64,000 nucleotides of DNA from Lonicera japonica (lineage: Eukaryota; Streptophyta; Magnoliopsida; Dipsacales; Caprifoliaceae), in the NCBI GenBank assembly GCA_021464415.1, contig CM038469.1, positions 57,095,702-57,159,701 on the forward strand, written 5' to 3'. The notes under the pieces are model-generated. The model made no database searches. It worked only from the letters and a program-made list of their open reading frames with translations, and was not told where the DNA came from. Below are positions 1 through 13,300 of the stretch, in pieces. A program made the translations under genes and the position numbers. Each line of letters begins with the position of its first letter. The stretch's first letter is position 1.

Positions 1-3000
1 AAATTAATTTATTTTTTTAATATAAAAATTTAATATATTTACTTATAAGTCGACACATTTTAAGATTTCGCCCAAGGCCATAAAATGGTTAGGACCGGCT
101 TTGGTAAATTAAATGTGCAAAATACACAGTTATTATATACAAAAGCTTAGTTGGCATTGGCATTGATTTTACACAATCATTTGAGTAAAAAAAAATCTAC
201 ACAATGTATATATTTCATACAATACTAAGTTAGCTATTTTTATACAATTCCATTAGAGATGCTCTTACACTCATCAATACTCTTCTTCTTATTTTTCTTC
301 AAAAGTAGGCAAAGCGTTAAATAATACACTAGCTAGCATAACATCACGTAAGTCATTTTTGTAACTTGCAATCTTAAAATTATCTAAAATGATTGAACCA
401 GTAAAATGTAAACTTTAGTGCACGGAATGAAAAAATGAGAAAAAGAAAAAGGCGCGCTGTGATCACACAAAGTCACTTGCCGATTTAGTCCTTGTAATCG
501 CCCCGCATTTGTACAAGTCTAAACAGTGACTGACTGTTACCTGTGGGCTAATTGCTGCTGAACTATTGTAATAGCTGCCGATTTCGTCATTTTAATCGGC
601 CCCAATTTGAAAAGCACGTCTAACAATCAAAGCATCTCCATTTCTACGCAAAAGAAAAAAGTGGTGCTGGTCCGTACTCCGTAACGTAGATATTAGTTTA
701 GGTTGAACTGGGATAAAATAATGAAGAACTACATATATATATTATTCCCCCTCCCCAAACTGTCCTTAAAAATAAATATTTGTTTTTATAAATTATAAAA
801 CGTGTAAAATTTGATATATTGTTTATATATAAAAAACGAGAATATCAATTTAAAAAATTCTAAAAAAAATAATGAGATGATTATTATTTTGAAACAAATT
901 TACAAATTTTTACAAAAAAAATTAAAAAATAAGAACATCTCACCAATCAACCATCTCTTTAACTCTCTAACTTTTCATAAAGAACATTTTTATTCTCCTT
1001 TTCTTTCAATTTTAAAAATAAAAATTGTAAATCAGATAACATTCTAGCTTGGTCAAAATTGATATATTTAACAGCAAAACATTTCAACTATTACTGATTC
1101 AGCTAGCACTATTATATTTGGGAGATTCTATTTACACCACAAAATATCTTAAAATCACTCAAACTAAAAAAGTACATAATTATACTATACACACCACACT
1201 TTTTTTTTTTGCTGAAATTAAGAAAGATGTGAAGTGGTTTAAGTTAAAAAACATAATATTTAATTTGTGGTTATTAAGAACATGCATATAATGTCAAAAA
1301 GTAATTTTTTTTTTTTAAAAAAAGTCCAAACTTGCCAAATAGTCACAGACCTCGTTAGCTTGAAGCTTTCTTTGCATGGAAACAATGGATTCACCATATA
1401 CGCAAGTGACTCTTTATATCGTTAGATGTTTATCATCATATTAAGGTATGCCTGTGCATATGGCACAATGGCAGTTAATTGACAGTAAACACTTCCACTA
1501 GTGATAATGTAAAAATTTAGGTGGCTCAATGACACTATCCTTTGTACCATCAAGTAAAAAATAGGCATAACTAAACATAATCAATATGATAATGTTCCAC
1601 TCATAAGAAGTTGTATCGTATGGTTATTATATTGTAAGTTGTACATTGCATTTGTAACAGTACCACACAAATATTATAATGTCTCCAGTGTAGAAAATCA
1701 AAAATAAAAAAGGCAAATATTTGTTTTTTCTCTCGAGGTTCTCTCTTGATGGTACAAGGTGTGCTTTGTTTTTTCTCCATGAGATTGTAATAAAGTAGAG
1801 CATGGTCTTGCAAAGTATACTTTTTTTGGTAGAGGATTTCTAGAGTTAGGACTCCTTATTTCTATATTGGCTGTCAGATCTTGTGTATATTGATTTGATT
1901 AATACTGTTTAGTCATCTTGAGTTTAGCGACTGTTTTTAAAAAAAACAAATAAATATTTTGAATTGAAGAAACAAGACTCGAGTGTAGGAAAATTGAATG
2001 TAAAGGGGAATAAATTGAAGGATTTTGATAAAATGATGATTTTTGTAAATACATATAATGTAAATTTACATGAAAGATAACGGATGGACCCGATTGACAA
2101 TAATTAAAAAGTTTACAACCACGAAAAAAGTTTGATTACCTAAATGTAAAAAAGGTATAAGTATGTTGCAATTTTTCATCATTTAGCCAAGTCTTAAATA
2201 ATCTGAAAGAAAAATGGGTGTATTATCTTTTTAAAAAAGAAGTCCAATATCCAGAGATAGTGGGTAAATCATAAATGTTGTTGAGATAGGAAAAAGACGG
2301 TAAAAACTAAGAGAGTATAGTCAATGGACCTTGAATAGTGTTTTGTTACTTTGTTGCAAATACCAAATAATGACGGCTGGATATGTGTACACGTGTACAT
2401 TTCGCCCAATTTGTAACACACAAATTTTTTGGTTTGTAAAGGACTTAATCCATTAAATAGTATTAACGTGTAGAGTTTGTTATAGATGTGAAATATCCGT
2501 TACTTATATATTTAATATTATTCCATACTCCATTTAATTAAGTAACAAATAAGGAAAAAAGGAATTTAACGGATAATCCGTTACGGATCTTGTTTTTATT
2601 TGACGCTTGTTTTTTCATTACTCCCTGCTCACAAGAAAAAAAAATTCCACCAAAAAATTAACACTCTCTCACAAAACACTCTCACTCTCTTCTTACACTG
2701 GCTAGCCCTAATTCCTCTCACAGCCGTTCTTCGTGCCGTTCTTCACTCCTCTGCTCATCACCATCGATCCTCCCAACCGCACATCTCACAGTCCATCATA
2801 GTCATTCCTCTGCTCATCACTATAGCTCCTTATAGTGCACTCGTCGTAGAAATTTATGAGCCATATGATTTAATTTTTAGTGATCACATCAAGGATATTT
2901 CGGATTGTAATATAGATATCAATTTATTTATATTAAAAGTATGCTCTAGGCTCTATATTGTTCAAGAGGTTTAAGGAAGATGATGAACTTGAAGATTATC

Positions 3001-3741
3001 TAGGGCATTCAAATATCTACAATGATAATAAAGCATTGTGTATTAGGATATGTAGATATATGTATCATTTACTTGCCTTTGTTTAAAACTTATAATAATA
3101 TGCTCAATTTTAAAAAGTAAAATATTGTTGTCAACCACACACAGTCGAGAAAATAAGACACTTGGCAACTTGTTTTCGAAAACAGGATAATATCTTGATT
3201 ATAATTTACCAAATAAAATATCTTAAACTCTGTCAGATATTGTCGAAGCCTAACATTCGGCCGTGAGGTGTCAAAAATTTAAAATATAATCAGTAGCAAA
3301 CTATAGAATATAAAAATTATACTAAGATCATGGTTGGCCAAACATTGCCGAAACAAAATAGTTGGTATGTAACTTATTGCCGAATATTAAATTACAAACT
3401 CGGCTATCTTGTGCCGAGATAGTGTATCAAATTCGGTACTACGTAGTTTGTTGAACATGGAATTTATCTAAAATAAAGTCAGTGAGACATTTTTGAAACC
3501 TATAATTCAGCATTTACGTGCCAATATTTGTTTATTTTTTCGGTAATACTGTGCCTAGGTTGATGGATAAATTTAACAATATTTTACTACATTTTTATAG
3601 TTTTCAAATTTTTGTCATAAACTTACAGAATAAGTCAATATTTCAAACAAAACAAGTGGAGATGGACAGATTAACAGAGTTGTTGCCGATAGCACTTGTG
3701 TGTGGGCTCGATGGTGTGGATAATGAGATGGTTCAATTGAT
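1..3741. other. AT-rich intergenic stretch, no gene recognised
   Basis: No reading frame here resembles a protein I know; the short open frames are low-complexity. Positions ~100-285 (a run with 'cttagttggcattg', 'ttttacacaa', ending 'gagatgctctta') match the right half of the foldback element at 33129-33543, so this is probably a truncated copy of that MITE. A pyrimidine-rich block at ~2610-2830 resembles a leader or promoter, but no coding exon follows it. Confidence 0.6.
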
Positions 3742-3744
3742 TAA

Positions 3745-4186
3745 GGGTCCGTTTGGTTGTCCTTGAAATTGCGAATTAGATAATTCACAACTAAGTAATT
3801 TACAAAATTTTCATTTATTAGTGTTTGGTTGTGTAAATTGAACAATTATAAATATGGTAATTCTAGTTGATTCACAAAAACTCAAATTAAGTCATTTCAA
3901 GTAAAACTTGAAATTGCCTAGTTCTAGAATTAGATAATTCATTCTATCTCCATTTTTTGAGAAGATCTAGTTTCTACCCATGATGTTGATGCATTTAGAC
4001 AAAATTTTAAATAACATAGAATAATAAAGAACGTGATTTTATTCTAACACTCGGAATTTCTCGTTTAAGTTTTCCAAACACTACTTGAATTGAAATTAAA
4101 TTATTCATAAATGAGCAAATTCACAATTATTCAATCGAAAATTAACTAATTCTAAAATTAGTTAATTAACGCAACCAAACGGGCCC
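3745..4186. mobile_element. PIF/Harbinger (Tourist)-like MITE, 442 bp
   Basis: The ends are inverted repeats: GGGTCCGTTTGGTTG on the left, and the complement of GGGCCCGTTTGGTTG on the right (one mismatch). Both sides are flanked by TAA (3742-3744 and 4187-4189), the 3-bp target duplication typical of PIF/Harbinger insertions. The interior is AT-rich with inverted sub-terminal motifs (such as 'ctaattctaaaattagttaa') and no coding capacity, so it is non-autonomous. Confidence 0.8.
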
Positions 4187-4189
4187 TAA

Positions 4190-6136
4190 GGCTTTTGAGA
4201 ATCAAAGAGTTTTTGTGTACTTTAAGAGAGAGAGAGAGAGAGAGCTTGAGTTGAAGGGGAAGAAAATTTTAATTTACTTCACTTTATTTTTAGTGGTGTA
4301 CTAAGAATTTTTTTGATACGTTTGTAGCGATTTTCAATATGTAGTCCTTCAAATTAATTAATTATCTTGTGGTATGTCTAATGGTGTTTTAAGACTTTTT
4401 TTTGTGTGTATTTTTGTAATATTTTTCAGTATTTAGTGATTTTAAGATATTTTGATAGTGTAAATTGAATCTTCCATTATATTTTGATAATGTCTATCTT
4501 GTATATAATTATGGTTCTATTTCTCTCTCGCGATAACTTCTCTAGTTGTATTTAAGAAATTAAAGTATAATTAAATGAAAAAAGAAAAAAAGTCAATATT
4601 TTCTAGTTGTATTTAAGAAATTAAAGTACAATTAAACGAAAAAAAGAAAAAGGTCAATAGTATGCTATGTGAATTATAGTTGGATTAATTTTAACATTTT
4701 TAAAGTAGCTGTTGGTGCACCGTACTCCTATTGGAAATCATTTGTTGGTCATGTCCAAAATCTGTCAACTAATTCTATATATAAAACTTGTCCATTATAA
4801 TTTTTTATTTTTATTTTATAAAACTTGAATAATTAAATACAAATTCAAAGGATACAAAAATAAATAATTTGAAAGCAGTATATACGACCATATTATTGAG
4901 GAAATAATGTAAACCAAATTATACATGCATGATTGGCTCTCTTATATTGTCTATACATTATATTATTTGGAATTTGGTGTACAAAATTGAGTTTAAGTGT
5001 GAAAAATACACCCATGAAAAATATTAAGATCTCATTTAACTAAAAATGAAATAAAATCTTCAAGGAGACCTTGTTACATTTAGTTTGCTGACACTTTTTA
5101 CATATTTGCGAAAACATTTTAAAATTTTAGAGTGTTAGATTGGAGTAGAAAATACAATACCTTTTTAAGGTTGAAAAATCCTAGTTGGTTAAATCATCAA
5201 GCAATTATAAACAACTAAGAGGAAAGACGGAGGCAATGACAAAAATATAGTTACGACTATGAATCAAATAAATTGCCCGAGAGACATTGTAAATATAAAT
5301 GCAAGTGTGATAGTGTTAATGCGAATACATGTGTGAGTCCAATTCATGACTTTATATACGTATATTCAATTATTGAAATTTAAAAATGTGATTAAAATAT
5401 TAATATAATTATTTGATATATGAGATTCACAATCTTATCGTGATATTTACTAATTAATATACTAATGTCATATGACCTGAATCACGTTTTGAACTTCAAT
5501 TTCTAAGCCATCCAAAATTATTATATAAAAAAGTAGCATGTATAAAAATGAGGGCAATAAGCTCTTATCCATATATATTTTCTTATTTTTTCCATGTGGT
5601 TTGGGGTTGAAAAGTCGCAATCAGCCACGTAGGACCCAGCTGCCAGCGTGTACACTAACTCAGGAGCCAGGCTGGCAAGTGGAGGGTGGACCACAGAGTA
5701 TTGTACAAGGAACAAATAATTGGGAAAAAAAATACAAAAACAGCCTGTCGGAAGCAGAGTAGTGGAATGGCGGCAGTTCACATTATTACTTTTATGACTT
5801 AAAAAATGAAAATTATTTGTTATCTTAAATTTGGACAGCTGGCAAAATCACTAAACGACACGTTTCTTCTTTGATACGTGAGACCATTTCTATCACCTCA
5901 ATCTCTATCCCTATTTCTAACTAACAATAATTTCCATTTATTATTATCATACCTAGGTAGCATTTAGTTGACTAAATCAAGCTTTATTGTTTTAATCGAA
6001 ATTATTTTTTATTGCTTTTTATGTAGCGTCTCTAGTTTTATTTGATGGTATATTACTTGTTATTTTTCGGCAAAATTTAATTTGCTTTATTTGATAGTCA
6101 TTCTTAAGAATGACACACAATTCATCATAATTATTT
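4190..6136. other. AT-rich intergenic stretch with a GA microsatellite
   Basis: A (GA)n run lies at ~4224-4243. A short direct duplication is visible at ~4543-4600 and ~4601-4660 (both contain 'tctagttgtatttaagaaattaaagta'-type sequence followed by A-rich DNA). I see no gene. Confidence 0.5.
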
Positions 6137-6373
6137 CTTATACACAAGGGTGATTTTGATATAATACATTATCATATCAAATCGTACCAAAAATTTGGTA
6201 CACCAAAATTTATTACTATTATCATATCAAATTTTTGTTATATCGAAGTTTGGTATATCAAAATATTGGTATGGTATGATGTGATACGATACATTATTAA
6301 AAAATCAATCATAAAAAAAAATTGAAAGTTGATGGTCAAAAGTAATCATTTTTGGCTAAAATAAAATAATTAA

Positions 6374-7612
6374 GGGTGCGTTTGATTGCGAGCATGGAAT
6401 TTGCATGGAAAGAAAATAAGTTCCAGGCAATTGAATTGCCTAGAATTGAGTTGCATGGAAAATGTCAATTAAATGTGTTTGATTGCCTTAATTTTCTACC
6501 TGAAAAATAGTGTACTTTTCCATCTTTTGGTGTTTGATAGACATTATTTTCTATGGTAATTGTAACTTTTTCCAACTTTTGTTGTTTGATAGCTATTATT
6601 TTCTATGGAACTTGAACCTTTTTTCATGGAACTTGTATATTTTTTACATGGAACTTACTTAAAAAATCAGATTTTTTAAAAACAGTTTCTTTTTTTTTTT
6701 TCAATTTTACTTAATCAAAAAATAGTATTTTGATTTTTGAACGATTTTACTTCATCAAAAATCAGTTTTTTTTAAAACAGTTTTTTTTTTTAGACCACAC
6801 TTCATTGAAAAACAGTTTTTTTAAAAAACAGTCGTTTTTAACAATTTTACTTCATCAAAAAACAGTTTTTTTTTTTTTTAACAAGTTTACTTTATCAAAA
6901 AACTGTTTTTTTTTAAAACAGTTTTTTTATTTTTAAGAAGTTTACTTCATCAAAAAACTGTTTTTTTTTAAAACTGTTTTTTTTTTTCTAACAATCTTAA
7001 TTCATCAAAAAACAGTTTTTTTTATTTTTGAACAATTTTACTTCAGTGAAAACAGATTTTTTGAAAACAATTTTTGGTTTTTGAACAATTTTGCTTCATC
7101 AAAAAACTCTTTTTTTTAAAACAGTTTTTGTTTTTTTTAACAAGTTTACTTCATCAAAAAACTGTTTTTTTTAAAACAGTTTTTTTATTTTTAACAAGTT
7201 TACTTCATCAAGAAACAATTTTTTTTTCTAACAATCTTACTTCATCAAAAAACAGTTTTTTTACTTCTGAACAATTTTACTTCAGTGAAAAACAGATTTT
7301 TTGATTTTTGAACAATTTTGCTTCATCAAAAAACTGTTTTTTTTTTCTAACAATTTTACTTGATCAAAAAACAGTTTTTTTTTAGACTACACTTGTGCTA
7401 ATTGCCTCGGTCTTTGTGCGAATTGCCTGGAAAATAAAAACCACCCCCCTCAAAGAAAATATTTTCCACCTTTACAAGGAAAAGTACATGAATAGTAAAA
7501 AAAGTGGGAGTTTGACTCCATGAAAAATAAATGCAATCAAACACTACAAAAGTGGGAATTTGGGTGGAAAAGCCATATTTTCCATGGAAAATATAGCCTA
7601 TCAAACACACCC
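6374..7612. mobile_element. PIF/Harbinger-like element nested in the hAT-like element
   Basis: The left end GGGTGCGTTTGATTG and right end (complement of GGGTGTGTTTGATAG) are inverted repeats, with TAA on both sides (6371-6373 and 7613-7615). Sub-terminal sequences share 'catggaa' and 'aattgcctgg' motifs on opposite strands. The middle is occupied by a tandem array (6660-7390). There is no transposase frame; the open frames in the array only read through poly-T and are not genes. Confidence 0.75.
6660..7390. repeat. Tandem array of A/T-rich hairpin units
   Basis: A unit of roughly 55-65 bp recurs about ten times. Its core is 'ttttacttcatcaaaaaac' followed by 'agttttttt' and 'aaaacagttt'. Each unit contains AAAACAGTTTT- or AAAACTGTTTT-type inverted pairs, so single strands could form many small stems. 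Copies differ in T-run length and by small deletions. Confidence 0.7.
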
Positions 7613-8598
7613 TAAGTGATTTTTACTTACCTTTAATTAAGTTTTAGCAAATAATTTTTCCAAAAACACTAAATCATGTATAAATATTGTTACATTATAA
7701 ACCATGATATGGTACATTACTAAAAAAAAATATCATTGTTACTAACTTAGCCTAATTCATTTAGTTCCAAGAAAAGTTCAAACACAAACAACAGAAAATT
7801 CCCTAAGAAATCAATTTAAAAGATTGATTCCACTAAAAACACATTGAAAAAGAAAATGATTGAAACAAAATACAGTGGATGGTTTCACTTCGATGAAAAA
7901 GAGCAAAAGTATATGTGATGAAAAATTGTTACTAACAAATTATAATTTTATCATTGTCTCTAACAAATTGTTAATTATTTTTTATTTCTTTTCATACTAT
8001 AACAATTTATATAACCCCCCCGAAAAAAAAGGGAACAACTTTGGAGGAAACCCGTGGCTTTTAAAAGGTCATCCATGAACTTGGACAATACAAAAAAATA
8101 ATTGCAGTAGAATCTTAAGCAAACCATGAACTGATATATAGATACACATATATATAAATACACAGAGCAAAAGTATATATATATATATATATATATATTC
8201 TAAAAGTATATATGATCAATTTAAGTTCTAGATAATTTTATCATTATTACTAACAAACTACTAATTATTTTTCATTTATTTCATACTCTAACAATTTATA
8301 CACAGATATATAAATATATATATACACACACATAGATATATAATTTTTGGTATTATTTTAGTATTTTATATAATGGCATAATTGGTACGATATACTATGG
8401 TAATGCCAAAATTTTGATATGATACGGTATACCGTCAGTAATGAGTTTGAGTACTGATACCGTTCCAAAATAATTAGGTATGGTACAATACCGATTGGTA
8501 TTGTATCATTACCAAATTTCGGTATATTTTAATAATGGTTTGGTTTGATACGGATTGGTACGATATAAGTGGTATATTTTCCCACCCCTACTTATACA

Positions 8599-10160
8599 TA
8601 TTATAATTAATATTAGATAGAAGATTAATAAAATGAACCAAACTACTTCAACCTTTACTTGTCAACATTTCCTTCAAATTCAGTTTGTGAATTTACAAAT
8701 AAAACTTGAACATAACTCAAAGCTCATTAATGTATTGGGTTGGTTTGAGAAGTTCATGTATACTCCACATTTATATAAAAATCTGATATAATTATTCAAA
8801 CTCAGCTACATTATGGCTTTGTTTAATTGCAAAAATCGAAAATGAAAATAAATTTAATAAATTTATGTGAAAATATAAAAAATAAAGTAAGAGATATTGT
8901 TCATTTTTACTTTCTACCTTACAATTTAACGGAACCTTTAAGTTTGTTTGAGATAAACTAAAAAACTAAACAAACAAACTCAATCACTTTATAAAATTTA
9001 ATTACTTTTTTATGAAAGCTTGAAAAACATGTCCTTCAACTTGACTTGCTTACTATTCTATCGAACGGCACACCAAAATATCCTAGTTGTAAATCTATTA
9101 ATAGTATTTACATTTAGTCTATTATATATTCTTACACCACTAATATCCATATTATAAATATTTTGTGCATACTAATTAATGTTACAAATGACACATGCAT
9201 ACCTGTAACTTTTTCTTTGTGCCCATAGAAAATAACATGGTACGCATCTGTCGAAATCAAATAGATGAATTTAATTTAAGTTTGGGGGAAGCTTGGGAAA
9301 AGTTCAATGTATGAAGAATTTATTTTGTTGATGTGGCGTTTGGATGAGATCATAAATATTCGAGTTAAGGTGAAGTGTATGGCGTGTTTAAAATATTCAA
9401 GTAAACTAGAGCGGGTGCATAAACAAATCGTAGAACCAAGAGTCATTGCATACCCACTACGGGCCGTTGGATGAGTAGACTTAATTTGAGGAGTTGGCTG
9501 CTTGCAAAAATTTATGGATTGTACAGTGAAGCGAATAATTAAAATTAATTATAAATAAGGGGTGGATGTAAAGTCAATTTTTTTGAATGAATAATTTAAT
9601 AATCATGTATCAAAATTCTTGATATTAATGTTTTTATGTATATCTGATACTTTTGATAATTTTGAAAATAGTATATTTAATATCATACTTTTTATTTTAT
9701 TTTATTTTTGGTACAATAAATGGATATTTTGGTTTTTATATATATAATACCAAAAAGTAAATGAAAGCTTTTTGATATTTTTGATTTCAATGAATAAGTT
9801 TTCAATAATGATGTATGACATACTAAAATGATTTTGTTTGTAGCAATTCAGTTGGTTTAAGTTAAAATTGTACTGAATGACACCCTTATTTACCTTTTAA
9901 ATGTTTTTTTTTAATAAAATAAATAAAAAATAAGAAAATACTTTATCATATTCTCAACTCATTTTTACAATTTCTGATAAAAATAGAGAATTGTATTTAC
10001 TATCATATTTGATCTTATTAGAACCTAAAACAAACTTTTTAAACTATATAAAAGTAAGTTATAACATTAAAAAAGTAAAGATAAAATAACAGTCAAATTT
10101 GTAACCAATTTTGAAACCCAAAAACAAAAAGTTATTAATTCCCACTCGGATATAAACACA
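8599..10160. other. AT-rich intergenic DNA upstream of the O-fucosyltransferase gene
   Basis: No gene is recognised. The last few hundred bases presumably contain the promoter of the gene starting at 10369; no specific control element can be supported beyond the TATA box listed separately. Confidence 0.5.
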
Positions 10161-10161
10161 A

Positions 10162-10169
10162 CTATAAAA
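10162..10169 (+). promoter_or_regulatory. Probable TATA box of the O-fucosyltransferase gene
   Basis: The string 'actataaaacc' lies about 205 bp before the chosen ATG. It is followed by a pyrimidine-rich leader ('ctctctaaaactctctctcta' type, ~10260-10300), the usual look of a plant 5' UTR with a Y patch. Confidence 0.45.
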
Positions 10170-10368
10170 CCAACTGACACAACTCACACCTCTTCTGACT
10201 CCCCCTCTTTTTTAATAAACCAAACCGCGGATTGCTCAGCTTCGCGTTCCCGCCGCCGTTCACCAAATTCCCTCTCTAAAACTCTCTCTCTACAAACTTT
10301 CCAAGAAAGTTCAAGAAAATTTCAAACCCATATAAAAAAGAAAACCCCAAAGGGTCTCTAAATCAAGA

Positions 10369-13300
10369 ATGTGTGCAATGGAGAAATCAAAGAACAGGAA
10401 GCAGCAATGTTACATATCAGTACCCTCTCAAATAATCAACTCTCTCTCCTCTTCTTCACTCCAATCTCTCCTTCTCTCTCCTAAAAAAACCACAAAGAGC
10501 TCAAGTCTTAAGCACTTGAAGAACCCAAGATTCTGGTTTCTCTTTCTTTTTCTCTTTGGGGTTTTCGGAATGTTGAGGATGTACAATTTTGAGCCTTTAG
10601 TTCCATTTTCAACCAACCCATGTGAAATTTCTCATGGGTTTTTAAATTTGGACAAGAATTCAGAAACCCATTTACGGGTTTCGGGGAAAAGCGAAAAAAT
10701 TGATGGGGATTTGGGGAGGGGTGAAGAGAAGATTTCTCAGCAAGAATCTTTAACAAAAAATAGGTTTTTAAATTCGGATTCGAATTCAAATTCAAAAACC
10801 CATTTGAGGGTTGTGGATAAAAGTGAGAAAACTGGTGGGAATTTGGGGAGGGTCGAAGAAAAGAGTGTGTTTTGGGAACAACCTGATGGGTTGGGTTATA
10901 GGCCCTGTTTGGATTTTGGGAAACAGTATAGAAAATGGAGTGGGGAAATTATGAAGGACAGGAGGAAGTATTTAATGGTAGTGGTTGCTGGTGGAATGAA
11001 TCAACAGAGGAATCAGATTGTTGATGCTGTTGTGATTGCAAGGATTCTTGGTGCTGCTTTGGTTGTACCAATCTTGCAAGTTAATGTTATTTGGGGTGAT
11101 GAAAGGTTTGTTTGTTCGTTTGGGAAATTTTCTTGATTCTTGTTGATTGAAATCTTGGTTGATTATTTTAGCTAAATTTGAAATTCCATTTTACGAACAC
11201 CCAATTTCTATTACTGTATATGGTTTTGAGCGGGGGCAGGTGGATTTGAAATGAATTGGGAAAAAGAAGAAATTTGGCTAAACCAAGTTGTAGCATGGAA
11301 ATTGATTCCATGGATAATTATGCAAACACTACTAAAGATGGAAAGTGTGAGCATTTCCATGTAAAAGAAGGGTAATCAATCCATTTGGTACAACTTACTT
11401 AAACTACGTATTTTTAACATTTCCCTTGAAATGTACAAAGAAACCCAACTACCTGCATACCACAATAAAGTCGCTTGCCTTTTCCTCAACCAAAACCATT
11501 TGTAGTTGATATCTATTGAATACCCATGAGGCGTATTTGAGTTCTATTGAACTTTTTTCCCCTTCTAAGATGTATTTATTGAAAATGGTGTTAATTGCTC
11601 TGTTTTTTTTTCTTGGTGCAGTGAATTTTCTGACATATTTGATTTGGATCACTTCAAGAGTGTTCTTGCCAAAGATGTTCGAATTGTTTCATCACTGCCT
11701 TCTACACATTTGATGTCGAGGCCAGTCGAGGAGAAAAGAACTCCTCTTCACGTTTCCCCAGAGTGGATCCGAGCCCGTTACCTTAGACGAGTAAGAAACC
11801 CTTTATTTCTTTTGTGTTTGCATACTATATATATGGTATTAGGCAATATGAGAACTAAACCAAATGAATTGGTAATTGTTTTTTTTTTTGTTTCGACTTT
11901 TGACTGATGCTATGTGTGGCAAAATTCGGGAAGGGTAAGAATTTGGGTATGGAATTGAATCCTAGATGTGTTGAAATGTTGTACCCCTTGCAAGGGTAGA
12001 AGACTAATATGTGATGATGATTCAATTGTGTTGTATTTTTGAAAGGTTTGGTTGTCACTAGAAGATGTCAAAAGTCTAATGTATTTGATGTTCAAACTTG
12101 TATTTAAAATGTTCATTTTCCTCAAACTTGCTTTTGGTGGCACTACATATATTCATCTTTCTAATGAATTGCAGTTTAAAGAGGTTAAATTAATGTGATA
12201 TTTGTTGCTATATTACAGCTTAGGAGGGACGGGGTTTTACTCCTACGTGGGCTTGATTCAAGGCTCTCTAAGGATCTCCCTTCTGATCTTCAAAAGCTTC
12301 GATGCAAGGTATTTGGGTGTTCTTTTTTTTATTTCTAATACTTGATTTATCATCTTTAATAGTGTAATGATTTTGTTTTTCTCATTTCTCGTTTTGTGTA
12401 TACACTTCATGTAGATATCTTTTGGGCTTTTGAGTCCTTCTACAGGGACATATCACCTGACATAAAACAGTGACATTCTAATCCGGTCATTACTCATTGG
12501 TTATAATTTATTTTGATATGGATGAATTTCATGTAGATCCCACATTTTAACCAATACATGGTGGTCACACTAAATACGCCAGTTTTTTTGCGTCAGACAC
12601 ATGTTACCCTACATTGCCCTGTTTAACTCCTTGAGTTATTAATTTCAAATGTGTCAGCTTTTTTTTTTATTTATATTTATCGAACACTTGTTTGAATTGT
12701 ATAGGTGGCATTTCATGCATTGAAGTTTGCGCCGCAAATATTACAGCTCGGTAACATGCTTACCGAGAGGATGAGGAGCAAGGGCCCTTATCTTGCTCTT
12801 CATTTGCGTTTGGAGAAAGATGTATGGGTGAGGACCGGTTGTCTTCCTGGTTTAAGTCAAGAGTACGACGAGATAATAAACAATGAGAGAAAGCTGAGGC
12901 CTGAGCTCCTAACTTCAAGATCAAACATGACTTACCATGACAGAAAACTTGCTGGTCTTTGCCCCTTGAACGCCGTAGATGTTATGCGGTAAGATTCTAT
13001 GATATTTGCTTGAATAGTTTACGTTTGTTGCTTGTTTATTTGGTGCATTTGCGTGGCTCAAGTGCAAAAGATTTGAATTCCACAGAATTGTTTTACATGG
13101 AAAACTAAAACTCAGTGTGGAGGTGTTTTTTCACTTACATGGAAAAGAATTGAATTCAGTGGAATCGTTTTACAACAAAAATAAAAAACTAGGGTGGAGG
13201 TGGTTTTTTAGTTAGATGGAAAATGAAGAGATTAAGCTAAAACAAGTACCATGGAAATTGATTCCGCTATTTGATCACCACTAGAGATGGAAAGTTATAC

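Larger units (their letters stand above)
6145..8590. mobile_element. Non-autonomous hAT-like element, host of a nested insertion
   Basis: The ends CAAGGGTG (left) and CACCCCTA (right) form a short TIR of the hAT type. The flanks carry a perfect 8-bp target duplication, cttataca, at 6137-6144 and 8591-8598. Sub-terminal regions on both sides are rich in 'ggtacgatac / gtatcgtacc' motifs in opposite orientation. No transposase frame is visible. Most of the 2.4 kb is a later insertion (6374-7612) plus AT microsatellites near 8174-8198 and 8310-8345. Confidence 0.75.

Noticed and set aside
2600..2974. 124-residue open frame
   Set aside because: Translation of a pyrimidine-rich block with no recognisable domain; composition explains its openness.
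6730..7304. Open frames rich in Phe
   Set aside because: They only read through poly-T units of the tandem array.
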